A stretch of DNA of 64,000 nucleotides from Cavenderia fasciculata (taxonomy: Eukaryota; Evosea; Eumycetozoa; Acytosteliales; Cavenderiaceae), in contig NW_004457737.1 in NCBI RefSeq assembly GCF_000203815.1, forward strand, positions 2,170,001 through 2,234,000, given 5' to 3'. The translations under genes and the position numbers were made by a program. Below, piece after piece: positions 45,863-57,202 of this stretch. Every line of letters starts with the position of its first letter. Within the stretch, counting starts at the first letter, position 1. Below the pieces are notes generated by a model. That model did not search any database. It saw only the letters and a list, made by a program, of their open reading frames with translations, and was not told where the DNA came from.

Positions 45863-45915
45863 GGGTGGGGGGTTCGTTGGGATTGTAAAGAGACACTCCG
45901 ACCCGTCTATTTAAA
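45863..45915 (+). promoter_or_regulatory. G-rich box and TATA-like element
   Basis: GGGTGGGGGGTTCGTTGGG (45863-45881) resembles the G-boxes bound by G-box-binding factor in dictyostelid developmental promoters. A TATTTAAA motif follows at 45908-45915, about 160 bp before the ATG of the gene at 46073. The position and strong codon bias of that gene make a promoter role plausible. Confidence 0.4.
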
Positions 45916-46072
45916 CTCTGTCCAGACATGCTTTTCAAAACAGAATTCATTTGATTTCCAACACAACAACAACAAACAAATAATTATATAATTAATATCC
46001 ATCATTTAATCATATAATTATTGTTTTATAACACTACCAACTGTAACACCAACAACAAAAACAACAAAAACA

Positions 46073-48590
46073 ATGTATTTACAACGTTTCTATTTTGCAT
46101 TTATTGCATTACTCTTACTCTCTGGCGGAGCATATGCCAGAACAGTCAAACTCGACAAATGCAGCAGCACATGTAGATTGGACTCAATGTTGGCTTTGGT
46201 CGGCGGTGCACTCACCCGTGCCGACGATGTAGTCATCCAAGGAACTCAAAGCGCCATTTATAATATTGCACAACCAATCACCTGTCGTGCCTTGTCCATC
46301 GCCACTGGTACCGTCAATCTCAACTCCAATGTTAATATCCTCGGCGACCTCCGTGTCGACGCTGGAGCCAAGCTCGTCATCAATGGTGCTCTCTCTGCCA
46401 CCGGTCTCATCAAGGTCGATGGTGAATTAATCGTCCTCGGTGGTATCTCCTCGATCGGAAACATGGCCTGTGCCGGTAAGGTACTCGTCCAAGGTGGTAC
46501 CCTCAACATCAATGGTTTGCTCTTTGCCGACACCTCTGCCTTGACTGTCGCCGGTGGTATCGTCAAACACTCTGGAAACTGTGCCTACAACACCTTGCCA
46601 ATCGTCAAGGGAACCGGTCAAATCTTTGTCAACACTGGTGCCAACATTGACCTCAACAAGGGTATCAAGTGTCTCGACCAATCCATCCTCAACCTCGCTG
46701 CCAACGCCAAGGTCAACCTCAACGCTGACTCGCAATTCCTCACCCCAATCATCGTCAATGCTGGTGCCAACGTTCTCGTCAACAAGGGTAAATGCGACTT
46801 TACTGGTGGTATCAAGGGTACTGCTGGTTCCATCTTGACCATCCTCAACGGTGCTGCCAACGTTGCCGGTGACCTCAACACCTGTCACAAGATCGACCTC
46901 ACTGGTGCCGGTTCACTCAATGTCAACGCCGGTGCTCTCACCTGTGCCGACCTCAAGGCCATCGCCACCTCCAAGATCAACCTCTCTGGCAACGGTGCCC
47001 TCCTTCTCGACGCCAACGCCAACGTTGTCGGTAAGATCAACCTTTCTGACCTCTCCAACATCGTCGTAAAGGCCGATTGTGATGCCAAGATCTTGGGTGG
47101 TATGACCTGCTCTGGAAACTCTGTCGTCCAAGTCCTCGACAACGCCAAGCTCGACCTCGCCAAGGACTGTCACTTTGTCAACCCACTTACCATCGGTTCG
47201 CAATCCACCGTCACCCTCACCAACGGTATCACCAACTGTGCCAAGGGTATCAACTCCAAGCCAGACTCGACCTTTATCATTGACGACAAGGCCACCTGCA
47301 ATATTGCCCACAACTCCAACGTCGGTGACATCAAGGTCAACGCCAACGGTGCTCTCAACGTCAACGGAGGTATCACCAACGTCAACGGTATCTTCCACAC
47401 TGCCGACAAGTCAACTGCCGCCATTACCAACGCCATCCTCAACTTAAAGAGCGACGCTGAAATCAACAGCAAGTTGCTTGCCCTCGCCAACTCCAAGATC
47501 TCCCTCGAAGGTCTTACCAACCTCAACGCCGGTATCCAAGCCGACACCACTGCCAAGATCGACATTGCCAAGACCTGTAACATCAATGCCGCCTCTACCC
47601 TCAACTGTCACACCAACCTCAATGCCAACGCCATCCTCAACATGAACGGTAACAAGGTCACCCACTCTTGCGGAAAGATCACCACTGCCCCAACCTCTAC
47701 CCTCAACCTCAACAAGGGTTGCAACCTCAACATCGTCGGAGCTGCTGATATCAACGGTGCCACCAAGCTTTGCGATGGTTCCAACATTAAGATCCATGGT
47801 GTTGCCAATATTAACAGTGGTATCCAAACCGTCGGAAATATCCAATCTATTGTCAATGGTAAATAATAATTAATAATTAATCATTCATAATAATATTCAT
47901 TCTAACATACTTTTTTCTTTTTTTCTTTTTCTTTGACTTATTTTAGTTGCCAAGGCTGGTACTTGCAAGCTTGCATCTGATACCTCAATCAACGGTAAGA
48001 TTTTGATTGATGCCGGAGGTAACCTCATCGTCAACGGTAAATGTGCTGTCAATGACCTCCAAAACGCTGGAAAGGTTATCGTCACCAAGCCAATCACCAT
48101 CACTGGTGACAAGTTCATCCACGCCAACGCTGATGCCTCTATTGATTTGAACGGTGATGGTATGATCTCTTGTAAGGAAATCAACTTTGCCAAGGGTGCC
48201 CTCAACGGTGTCGGTAAGATGGCCTGTACCAAGTGTACTTTTGGTAACAACATCGATGCCAACCTCAACGTCCAAGGTGATGTCGTCATCCAACCAACTG
48301 CCAACCTCATTGCCCGTGTCCACGCCGATGCCACCGGTGCCATCCAAGCCGTCCCAGTCATCATTGCCTCTGGTGCTGCCAACATTGCCGGTAACGTAAA
48401 CATCATCTGTGACGCTGCCACCAAGATTGCTGCTGGTCACGTCATCAAGCTCGTCTCTGCCGCCAACGTCTCTGGTAACCTCAACGTCGTTGCCAACGCC
48501 AGTGCTGCTGCCAATGCCAACATTGCTGCCAATGCCTGGAACATGGTATACCCCAAGTGTGCATGTGAATGTTACCTCCAAAAGAAGTAA
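46073..48590 (+). CDS. Secreted beta-solenoid protein, highly expressed
   Basis: Exons 46073-47858 and 47947-48590 join in phase (GTAAAT...TTTTAG) to 809 residues. A signal peptide (ending SGGAYA) and KLDKCSSTCRLDSM precede about 38 irregular repeats of roughly 20 residues with the flavour N-x-hydrophobic-x-hydrophobic-x-G-G, for example LVINGALSATGLIKVDGELI, and Cys at recurrent positions. It ends in a Cys cluster (CACECYLQKK). The protein is nearly free of charged clusters and rich in Asn, Ala and Ile, which strongly suggests a right-handed beta-helix. Codons are almost entirely C-ending (AAC, ATC, GTC, AAG, GCC), much more than in neighbouring genes, so expression should be very high. It may be a matrix, sheath or spore-coat component. 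I recognise no named family. Confidence 0.85.
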
Positions 48591-48878
48591 ACAACAACAA
48601 CAAGTTAGTTTGTTACTTACTTACTCTTTTCGTTCGTGTCTAATTCATATCTCTTTCATCTTATTCATATTACTCCTCCTTTTAATATATGTATATTTAT
48701 TTATATGTATTTTATCAACAATATATTTACAACATCCAACAAACAAACAAACAAACAAATTAAATAAATTAAATTCTTTTCGTTTTGAAACATTACATCT
48801 TCAGCATTCGTCTTTAGCATTAAAACTATTTATATTAATTTAGATTTATCAAGTTCAATAGACAAGACAAGACAAGAT

Positions 48879-50537
48879 ATGTCAGATACTAACAACGATA
48901 TATATCATGAAGATCATTATCAATATCAATACAATAATAATAGCAATAGTTTAAATACTGATTCAAATAATAATAATAGTTATAATCCTTCAGACCAACA
49001 ACAACAACAACAACAATCATATAATAATCATAACCAACAACCTCAACAACAACAATACCAACCTCAACAATATAACAACAATAATAACAATAGTTATAAT
49101 GTAGAACAACCATATAATAATAACAATAATTATAGAGGAAGAGGAGGAGGAGGAGGTTATAATAACTATAATAATAATAATAGAAGAGATTATAATAATA
49201 ATGATAATAATAGAAGAGATTATAACAATGATCATAATAATAGAGGTGGTGGTGGATATAGAGGAGGAGGTAGAGGAGGAGGTAGAGGAAGAGGAGGTGG
49301 AGGTGGTAATAATAGATATAATCCATATGGCAATAACCAACAACAAAATCATCACCAACATCAATATCAACAAAACAACAATAATGAACCATATGGTACA
49401 ATTAACAAATCGATATCAGAACATTATGGACAAAGAACCAATATACCATTACATATTAGAGATCAAAGTCGTATATTGAATATGAAGAATACAAATAATT
49501 GGGTCAAATCTGTGATGATTCAAAAGTATGTCAATCGAGATGACAGTGTATTTGATATCTGTGGTGGTAAATTAGGAGATCTTCAAAAATGGATAAAGGC
49601 ATCAATCTCTACTCTTTACATTGCCGACGTTGCTTTGGATTCTTTAAAGGATGGAGTAGAACGTCACAATGAAAGAATCAAAAACATTCAGTTCAACACC
49701 ACCTTTATCTGTTGTGATTGTTTCTCTCCAAAACTACTTCAAGCTATTCCTCCAACCGTCAAGTTTGATCTTGTCAGCTGTCAATTTGCCATTCATTATT
49801 CTTTCCGTTCAGAGGAGAGTGTACGTAATTTCCTTCAAAATGTTTCCTCTGTCTTGAAAGATGGTGGTTATTTTATTGGTAATTTCCCAGACTCTCAATA
49901 TATAGTGTAAGTTGATCACAAATCAAAATATATATATATATTTATATATGTAATACTGATTGGACTGTTTATTTATTAATTTAGTGAAAAATGTAAAGAA
50001 AACAATTCAAACAAATTTGGAAATTCAGTATTTAATATTAAATTTAAAGAGGATGAACCAAAGTTTGAAGAATTTGGGTGCGCATACCAATTCTTTTTAG
50101 AGGATGCCATTGATGGCTTGGATGAATATTTGGTCGATCCAACGGTATTGTCGAGAGTTGCCAAGGAATACGATTTGGAGATGGTACAGGATGAAGATTT
50201 CCATACTTTTATTGAAAGAGAAAGAGATGCCTCTGACGGTAACAAATCTCTTTACCATAAAATGCATTGTCTCAATGATCAAGGTACCATTTCCAAAGAG
50301 GAATGGGAAGCATTAAGAATTTACAGAGTTTTTGCTTTCAAAAAACTTAAAAAAGAACAACAACAAGATGATCAAACTTCAACATCGACAAATAATGATA
50401 ATAATAATAATAATAATGATAATGGTGATGGCGATGATAAAAAAGATAATCAAAATAATAATAATAATTATCAAAATAGAAGAAATAGAAATAGAATTCC
50501 ATTTATCAACATCAACGATATAATAATAATAAATTAA
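48879..50537 (+). CDS. rnmt: mRNA cap guanine-N7 methyltransferase
   Basis: Exons 48879-49906 and 49985-50537 join in phase (GTAAGT...TTTAG) to 526 residues. The N-terminal 165 residues are Asn/Gln-rich with RGG-type repeats, often RNA-binding. The catalytic domain follows: ISEHYGQR, NWVKSVMIQKYV, the AdoMet loop VFDICGGKLGDLQKW, CDCFSPKLLQ, and FDLVSCQFAIHYSF, the cap-methyltransferase signature. After the splice come YQFFLEDAIDGLDEYLVDP and the family-typical end EEWEALRIYRVFAF. The enzyme methylates the cap guanine N7 on nascent mRNA in the nucleus. A polar Asn/Asp tail closes the protein. The first ATG is used. Confidence 0.92.
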
Positions 50538-50756
50538 TTGGAGAGATAAATCAATCACATCATGTGACATGATGACAACATAATGATGATGATGAATATA
50601 TATAATAGGATCGTCTAAATACAAGTGTTATTATATTATTTAATTTTAAAATCTATACAAATTCGGAAAAGGTTTGAAACTCGATCGAGAGTAGTCTTTG
50701 TGTGAATATTATTTATGCGTTTGTTGTTGTTGTCGTCGTCGTTGCCACAATTGTCC

Positions 50757-51474
50757 TTATAGACTTTGTTCTAATGCCTGGTTTAGTAATAAATATCGAT
50801 CATAACTTTCACCTTCTATAATTGAATTCAAAACAATCTTTGAACTAGTTTCCTGCATTTCTCCTCCAATTAAAAATTCATCCAATAATAAATATGCCTA
50901 AATATATATATATATATAGATTAATTAGATTGATTTCCATACCATATTGGTAACATTATTCATCATTAAATATACCTTTTCAAAACCATAAATCAAATCC
51001 AATTCGCAAACATTTTCAAATGCTTGATCTAATATGACAACTATAAAAAAAAGAATATATCAAAGTGGTTAGTTTGTGTACCAATCATATGATATATATA
51101 TCTATATTGTTCTGTGTCTGTCATACCAAGTTTATGTATAACTTCCAATGTAATGAGTTCATTGTCTTTGTTATCAACAATCATAGCAAAAAAGAGAGAA
51201 GCATAACGTTTATATACGACGGTGTATTCTCTCCATATGATAAAATTACAATCCTTTTCACGTCTTCTTAGTACCTGTCCAGTGATCTCTCGAAGATATC
51301 TATCTTTTTCTTTTTGTGTATAGGTAGAGTACCACCGAGATAGTCTCATCCTTCCTTGTCTATTAAATGTAAATACTCCATGAATCTAAATCGTTGTTAT
51401 AGTTAGTTAAGTTCCTCTTTACAATATAAAATCTATCTATCTCTATATCTCTCTATCTCTATATCAAGTACCAT
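50757..51474 (-). CDS. ap1s1: AP-1 complex sigma subunit
   Basis: Four minus-strand exons, 51474-51472, 51385-51127, 51040-50976 and 50897-50757, join in phase to 155 residues. The first coding exon is just the ATG: ATG followed directly by GTACTT, then TTTAG and ATTCATGG, giving MIHGVFTFNRQGRMRLSRWY. The longin fold continues with YASLFFAMIVDNKDNELITL, FENVCELDLIYGFEKAYLLL, DEFLIGGEMQETSS. This is AP-1 sigma, the small subunit of the clathrin adaptor at the trans-Golgi and endosomes, which helps bind dileucine signals. Length matches the human 158. A likely partner, an aftiphilin homologue, lies 5 kb away. Confidence 0.93.
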
Positions 51475-51925
51475 TTTATATCTATGTTTGTATGTGTCAG
51501 GTGATCGTTCACTTGATGCGTTGTTGTGGGTAGTTCTATTCGAATCTAAAAAGTAGTGACTAAATGGGATATATAGAGTTTATGAATGATACAGAGAAAT
51601 CAATCCAAAGTAGTGTTACAATAATAATGAATATAATTAAAGTTTATTCGATTCTCCCCTGCTCGTGATGTTATTTACACTAAAATTATAAATAATTCTG
51701 ATTTGTCCATTCGTTTTTCACATACCCAACCTTTTTTGGGTTTGTCATCTAAAGAGAGACATGTCCCTGGGATATTGTTCTTCAAATAAATAAATAATAA
51801 TAAATAAATCAATAAATCAATACAGTTTAATAAATAAATAAATAGGGTAGGGGTTTTTTGTTTTATTGTTACGATACTCAAATCCAAAGTGTACTGTTGT
51901 TGGATTGTAATTTAATTTTCCGACA
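51475..51925. other. Intergenic spacer
   Basis: Holds the 5' UTR and promoter of AP-1 sigma (with a TCTATC-repeat tract in its first intron and 5' flank) and the 3' flank of the homeobox gene. No further gene is seen. Confidence 0.5.
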
Positions 51926-52512
51926 TTAAGGATATTGTTCGGTGTGTTGTTGTTGTTGTTGATGGTGATGATGAAGTGGAAACTGTAATCCTTTTTTGAA
52001 TTGTTGGTGTTGGTTTTGACGTGGAAGAATACGACGACGGGCATTGGTGAACCAATTATTGATTTGACTGGAAGAGAGTAGGGTCTTTTGGGAGAGATCT
52101 ACCTTTTCATCTTCGGTTGGGTATGGATTGTTGTTGTGTTGGTACAACCAATTTTTGAGAATTGATGTGGCTTCTCCTGGTAGTTTGCCTCGTTTCTTTT
52201 TCAGCATCTGTGCTGCTGATTGTTGTTGTTGTTGTTGTTGCTGGTCGTTGCTTATTGGACTGCCAACGCAGCTGCTGCTTGCCTTTGATTTGTCTGGTGA
52301 TAGTACGGATTCGGTTGTTTGGTCATCTTCGAATGAATTGTCAGGTGATAAATAGTTGTTGGAATTGTCAACACCATCAGATTGTTGTTGTTGTTGTTGT
52401 TGAAAGTGATCTTGATCAAGATCAATTACTTCTGATGGAATCAATTTCTTATTTTCATTTGGTGTAAATTGATAAAAGACAAATTGTTTACTATTATTAT
52501 TATTATTCATCA

Positions 52513-52545
<33 letters not shown>

Positions 52546-53845
52546 GTATGTTTGATATTGATTGTGGAGGTGAATTGGGTTGTGATAGATATGACTGTGG
52601 AGGTGGTGGAGGTGATGGGATTAATTGGTTCGGTTGATTTGGTTGTTGATATGGTCTGGATGATGATGATGATGATGGTTGATATTGATGGAAAACTTTT
52701 GGATTTCTATTAATAGAATCATCCCTGTGAATTTTTAATTGATGTTGTTGTTGTTGTTGTTGTTGAAATTGTTGATGTTGTTGTTGGAGTTTCATTAATT
52801 GGAATGGGTTTGGAGCTATTGGTTGGTATTGAGCAGTTGGAGAAGAGGAGGGTACTACACCAGAGATTGGTTTTGATTTTGTATTGGCAAGAGTAGTACA
52901 ATCAATTGAAGGAGGAGGGGTTGACGATCTTGATGATTTGGGCTGATGATGTGCATGTTGATCAGTGAGTGTCATGAGCATCTGTGTAACCCATTCAGTA
53001 TTTGGATTTCCACCATTTGTAGTAGAACTACTAGAAGAGGATTGAGTAGACTGCAATGGTGACGGACAAGGAGATGGACCAACTGCCTTATGATATTTAA
53101 ATGGTCGAGAGGTCTCTTCCTCATCTTGAGAGTCTGGAAAATCATCAAAATCGGCATCACTAAAATCAGAACAAATAAATTGATCTCTTGACGATTGACT
53201 ACTATAACTCTGAACCTCTGTATCTGGTGTAATCAATGAACTAATTGAATATTCTAAAATAAACAAATAATAATAATTAGTTAATAAATGAAACAACAAT
53301 CATCAACTCCAAAAAATAAATAAATAATTAAATCCATTACCCTTTGAAAGTGAAGGAACTTTTTGTGAATCCTTATCCTTGTTTTTAAATAATCTATACA
53401 TATTCATTTCAATTGATTCAATTTCATCTTGAATTGATGCCAAAAATAATTTATATTCTAAAGTGACCGAAATTAATAAATATTATTATTATTTGTTATT
53501 TGTTATTTGTTATTATTAATTTTACATACCATATTTTGTCATTGTTGATGGATGATTTAATTTTAGACCCATATCATTTACCAATTGTTGAGCAGTATTA
53601 AAATATTCTGCCCCATCCCAATAATTTAGAGTTGGTGATGGAGTAGGAGACGACGAAGTAGATGATGTCCTACTACTGTGAATCAAAGATTGTACGGGTT
53701 CATGAGAGTGTTGGGTGTATCTCCCTTGTTGGTGAATATCCGTTGGATATCTATAATAATTTTGAATACTTCCTTTGGAATGATGATGATGATGAGATGG
53801 TTGCATTGGCAATTCTCTATTTGGCCAAGTATTAAAAGACGACAT
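51926..53845 (-). CDS. TALE-class homeobox transcription factor
   Basis: Exons 53845-53530, 53457-53341 and 53253-51926 join in phase to 586 residues. The first two exons encode a His/Ser-rich start, a helical segment AQQLVNDMGLKLNHPSTMTK and EYKLFLASIQDEIESIEMNM, which may be a dimer or cofactor interface. Exon 3 has acidic, Gln- and Asn-rich linkers and, near the C-terminus, a homeodomain: GEATSILKNWLYQHNNNPYP, then DLSQKTLLSSSQINNWFTNA and RRRI. The three extra residues PYP between helices 1 and 2 mark the TALE class (Pbx/Knox/Meis). It is a nuclear DNA-binding regulator, probably developmental. An unusually long upstream spacer (2.4 kb) fits complex regulation. D. discoideum hbx numbering cannot be assigned from here. 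Confidence 0.9.
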
Positions 53846-56236
53846 GTTGATTATAAAATCCAAAAAGTTTAAAAAAAAAGATTGGATGGAAAAAAAACAA
53901 AAGAAAGTGAAATGAAATATTGGCGGGATAATATAATAAAATATAATAAATAATTATTTAAATTTGAGAGTAATATATATTATGTGTAAATGGATAGATA
54001 TGGATATAAAGATAATATAATAGATAGAATTAAAATTAATATATATCAAAAAATATATATATATATAAAGTATGCTTTATAAATAATAAAAAGTGTAGAT
54101 TGGATTGGAATGAATGGCAAAAGTGTAGTACTATAAAACAGTATTAAGTAAATAAAATATTTGTAATCTTTGATTATTATTGTTGTTGTGTTGTTGTTGT
54201 TGCTGTTGTTGGTTTTGTTTTGTTTTGTTTTGTATGTTTGCTTGTTTGGATTTAGATTGATGATATATTATATATATAAGAGGGGGTGATGTATGACAGA
54301 CACATGTTGACACAACCAAACACGCACACACAAAGTTTATATTAATATTTATCTCTGCTGCGATACACTATAGTAGTAGTAGTAGTAATAATAATTAAGA
54401 GAGTAGTGAGTGCTATGGATGGCAGAACCCACCCAAGAATTTTGTCATTCTTCTGATCTGCCAGTCTTTGAGTTTGAGAGCAAACAAGCATATACTACTC
54501 TCCTCATCACACTCCTCTTCATTCCCTAATCACTACTCACGTCCCCCTACCCCCACACACAAACACTCACTCAAACACATTACGATGGTGGGCTATCTAT
54601 CCAAGTTGATCTGAAATGGCAGAAGCACATCAAACCTGAAAACCAAACCAAAATCAGTCCAGTCCTCTTCCCAACCAAACCATATTAAACAATCAGATAA
54701 CAACAACAACAACACAACACTCTGTGTCAATCAATCATTGATTTGTTTCTCTCTCTCTCTTTCTCTTTTAACGTTCATAAACACACCATTGCAGAGAGAA
54801 AGAGGGGGTTGAAAACAGATGGATTGAAATGATTGTTTGATTGTTTGATTGATTGATATGATGGATTTATCGATGATGTAATGTTGTATTCATACGGTTA
54901 GTGGGTGGGTGAGAGAGATCAGGTGGTAGACCAAACTTGTCAAAAAAGGATGATGAGGAAGGAATGTACTTGATGATGATGATGATGATGCAGACAACAC
55001 CACCATCTTTAGAGAGAGTGTGGGAGAGAGCGACCAACAGTACTGTTTAAGGAGGGATGCTGCGAGAATCATGTACTCTAGTCATAATCTGAAAGTACTC
55101 TGTTTTGTTCTACAATGACTCTGTTTGGGTGGGGGGGTTTGTTTTTGATTGATTTTGTATTGTTTGAGCTGTTGATCCTCCCACCCCCTACGGTTCATAA
55201 ATAAATATTTATAAATCTTTAAGGAAGGGTGGCGGTTGGTGATATTATTAACCCATTGACTCTTCTATGCGATATGACGACGCCGTCGTCTCTACACAAT
55301 GATACGTTGACCGGTTATTCGAATCATCCATTTCAATCTATTCTTTCTCCTCTCTACAACTACTACTTGAATCTGTATGCATGTTATAAATGGAATAGTA
55401 GTGTCCATTCTAATGATAGCCTTTTAAACCTATGAATAGAATACAATATGATAATATAATACAATATCTCTTTATCTAATTGTGTCTCTTTTCTCTGTCC
55501 TCTTTGCAAATGTTTTTTTTTTTGATGACCCACCCAAAATTAAATTAAATCAACAATTAATTTAAATACTATTAATTATGGACTTGGTGATGGAGTTTGT
55601 GTAGATTTTATTGATTATTTATTTAAAATAATGTGTATTATCTATCTATCATTCAAGCAAATATATATTATATTTTAATCTTTAAAAATATTTATTTGGT
55701 TGTGTTGGTATTTGATTGAGGTACCTATGACATTTTTGACCAAGCCAGCCCTTCATATTAATTAATTTAAAAAAAATACACCTCACGGCCTTTGGAACGC
55801 GACAACTTCCCGCCGCACCGAATGAGTACCAGACCAACATTGTGACACCATAAGAACTGGTCCTGACCATCATTTTCATTTAGTGTGAGACATTCCTTTT
55901 TAAGTTCATTGGATTGGTGACATCATTTTCATTAATTCCAAGGATGAAATAGATATAAACATTCATAATAATATGTCATTCCAAAGTGAAACCTGTGATA
56001 AACAAGTTGGATTAAAAGAGGTTCAACAAAACAGGATTGTTAACAATCAAAAATTAATTTTGATATTTTTGGTGTGTGTGTAGAATGTTTTTTCACTGTT
56101 CAAGTTTATTTTTACTTTCTTCTTGCAACTACAATCATACAGATACAACCGTTTATATATTTATATATATATATATTATATTTGCCTATAACATCCAAGC
56201 ACAAAGAAAGAGAAGAGAAGAGAAGAGAGAACACAC
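53846..56236. other. Long regulatory spacer, 2.4 kb
   Basis: Divergent promoter region between the homeobox gene and the aftiphilin gene. It contains triplet repeats (TAG near 54371, GAT near 54974), C-rich boxes near 54545, a G-run near 55130 and a small GC island at 55780-55875. An open frame at 55229 lacks an ATG. No RNA gene is recognised. Confidence 0.5.
54541..54570 (-). promoter_or_regulatory. C-rich (G-box-like) element
   Basis: GTCCCCCTACCCCCACACAC on the plus strand reads as GTGTGTGGGGGTAGGGGGAC on the homeobox-gene strand. It resembles the dictyostelid G-box and lies about 700 bp upstream of the homeobox start. Function is inference from resemblance. Confidence 0.35.
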
Positions 56237-57161
56237 ATGTCCGATACTAATGACGAGTTTGGAGACTTTGAAGCTACTCCCCCTCCTCCCCTTCCTCCTC
56301 TTACCTCCTCCTCTGATATCATAGATACAACTCAACAACACAAGCAAGATAATGATGATGAGTTTAACTTTGGTGACTTTACCACCACCAATAATGATAA
56401 CAACAATAGTACATTCAACTCCATGTCAGTGAATAATGATGATGGTTTCTCTTCATTTCAACAAACTACATCACTAGACAGTACTCTACAACAACAACCA
56501 CATCAACAAGATCTCTTTGATTTTGATGCTCCACATCCTCCTCCTATTCCATCATCCAGTTCAAACAACCTCAACAACAAAGACTCAGCCTTTGATTTTG
56601 GTGACTTTGAATCAACACCTCCTCTTCAATCTACAAACAACATTATCAACGATCAAATAAGATTCGATACATTTGAGACTTCATCTCCTCCACTCAGATC
56701 ATCTTTATCACTATTAGATGATTTGGACTTTGGTGATAGCAGCAGTATTAGTAACAACAACAATACAAGTAGTTTCGGAACATCTGATGCTTTTACCTTT
56801 GATAACAAACCAACTGCAACAACAACAACAACAGCAACATCAACAACCACAGGATCAGAATCATTTGGTGACTTTGATTTTGACTATTCATCTAAAATCA
56901 CCTCCTCCTCTAATCCTACGTCGGATCCATTCTATGACCTCAATAGTAATAATAATATTGAACAACAAGCCAAGCTAGCAACAGTGGAATCAGATTCATT
57001 TGACTTTGGAGTAGAAGAACCTAGAAAGATAACAGCAACACCACCAACATCATTTGCAAGTGATGCCAATAACACACAAGATGAATTTAGTTTTGAAGGA
57101 GAAACAAACAACAAAAAGGAAACTGAAGATTTTTCATTTGATGGTTTTGGATCATCAAAGG

Positions 57162-57202
<41 letters not shown>

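Larger units (their letters stand above)
43793..46072. other. Intergenic, 2.3 kb
   Basis: Long spacer holding coding-like scraps on the minus strand at 43966-44569 (listed separately), a moderately GC-rich patch at 45160-45300 with no clear product, two palindromes near 45470 and a G-rich box near 45870. The last 600 bp are probably the promoter of the strongly expressed gene at 46073. Confidence 0.5.

Noticed and set aside
46258-48581. Several long antisense open frames over the secreted repeat protein
   Set aside because: They arise from the repetitive C-ending codons of the sense gene; their Val/Asp/Gly-rich translations are what such codons give in reverse.
48889-49401. Antisense frame of Tyr/Val/His over the RNMT N-terminus
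   Set aside because: A mirror of Asn/Gln/Gly codon repeats; low complexity with no support.
55229-55435. 68-residue open frame in the homeobox/aftiphilin spacer
   Set aside because: It begins with GTG, not ATG; no splice partner and no recognisable sequence.
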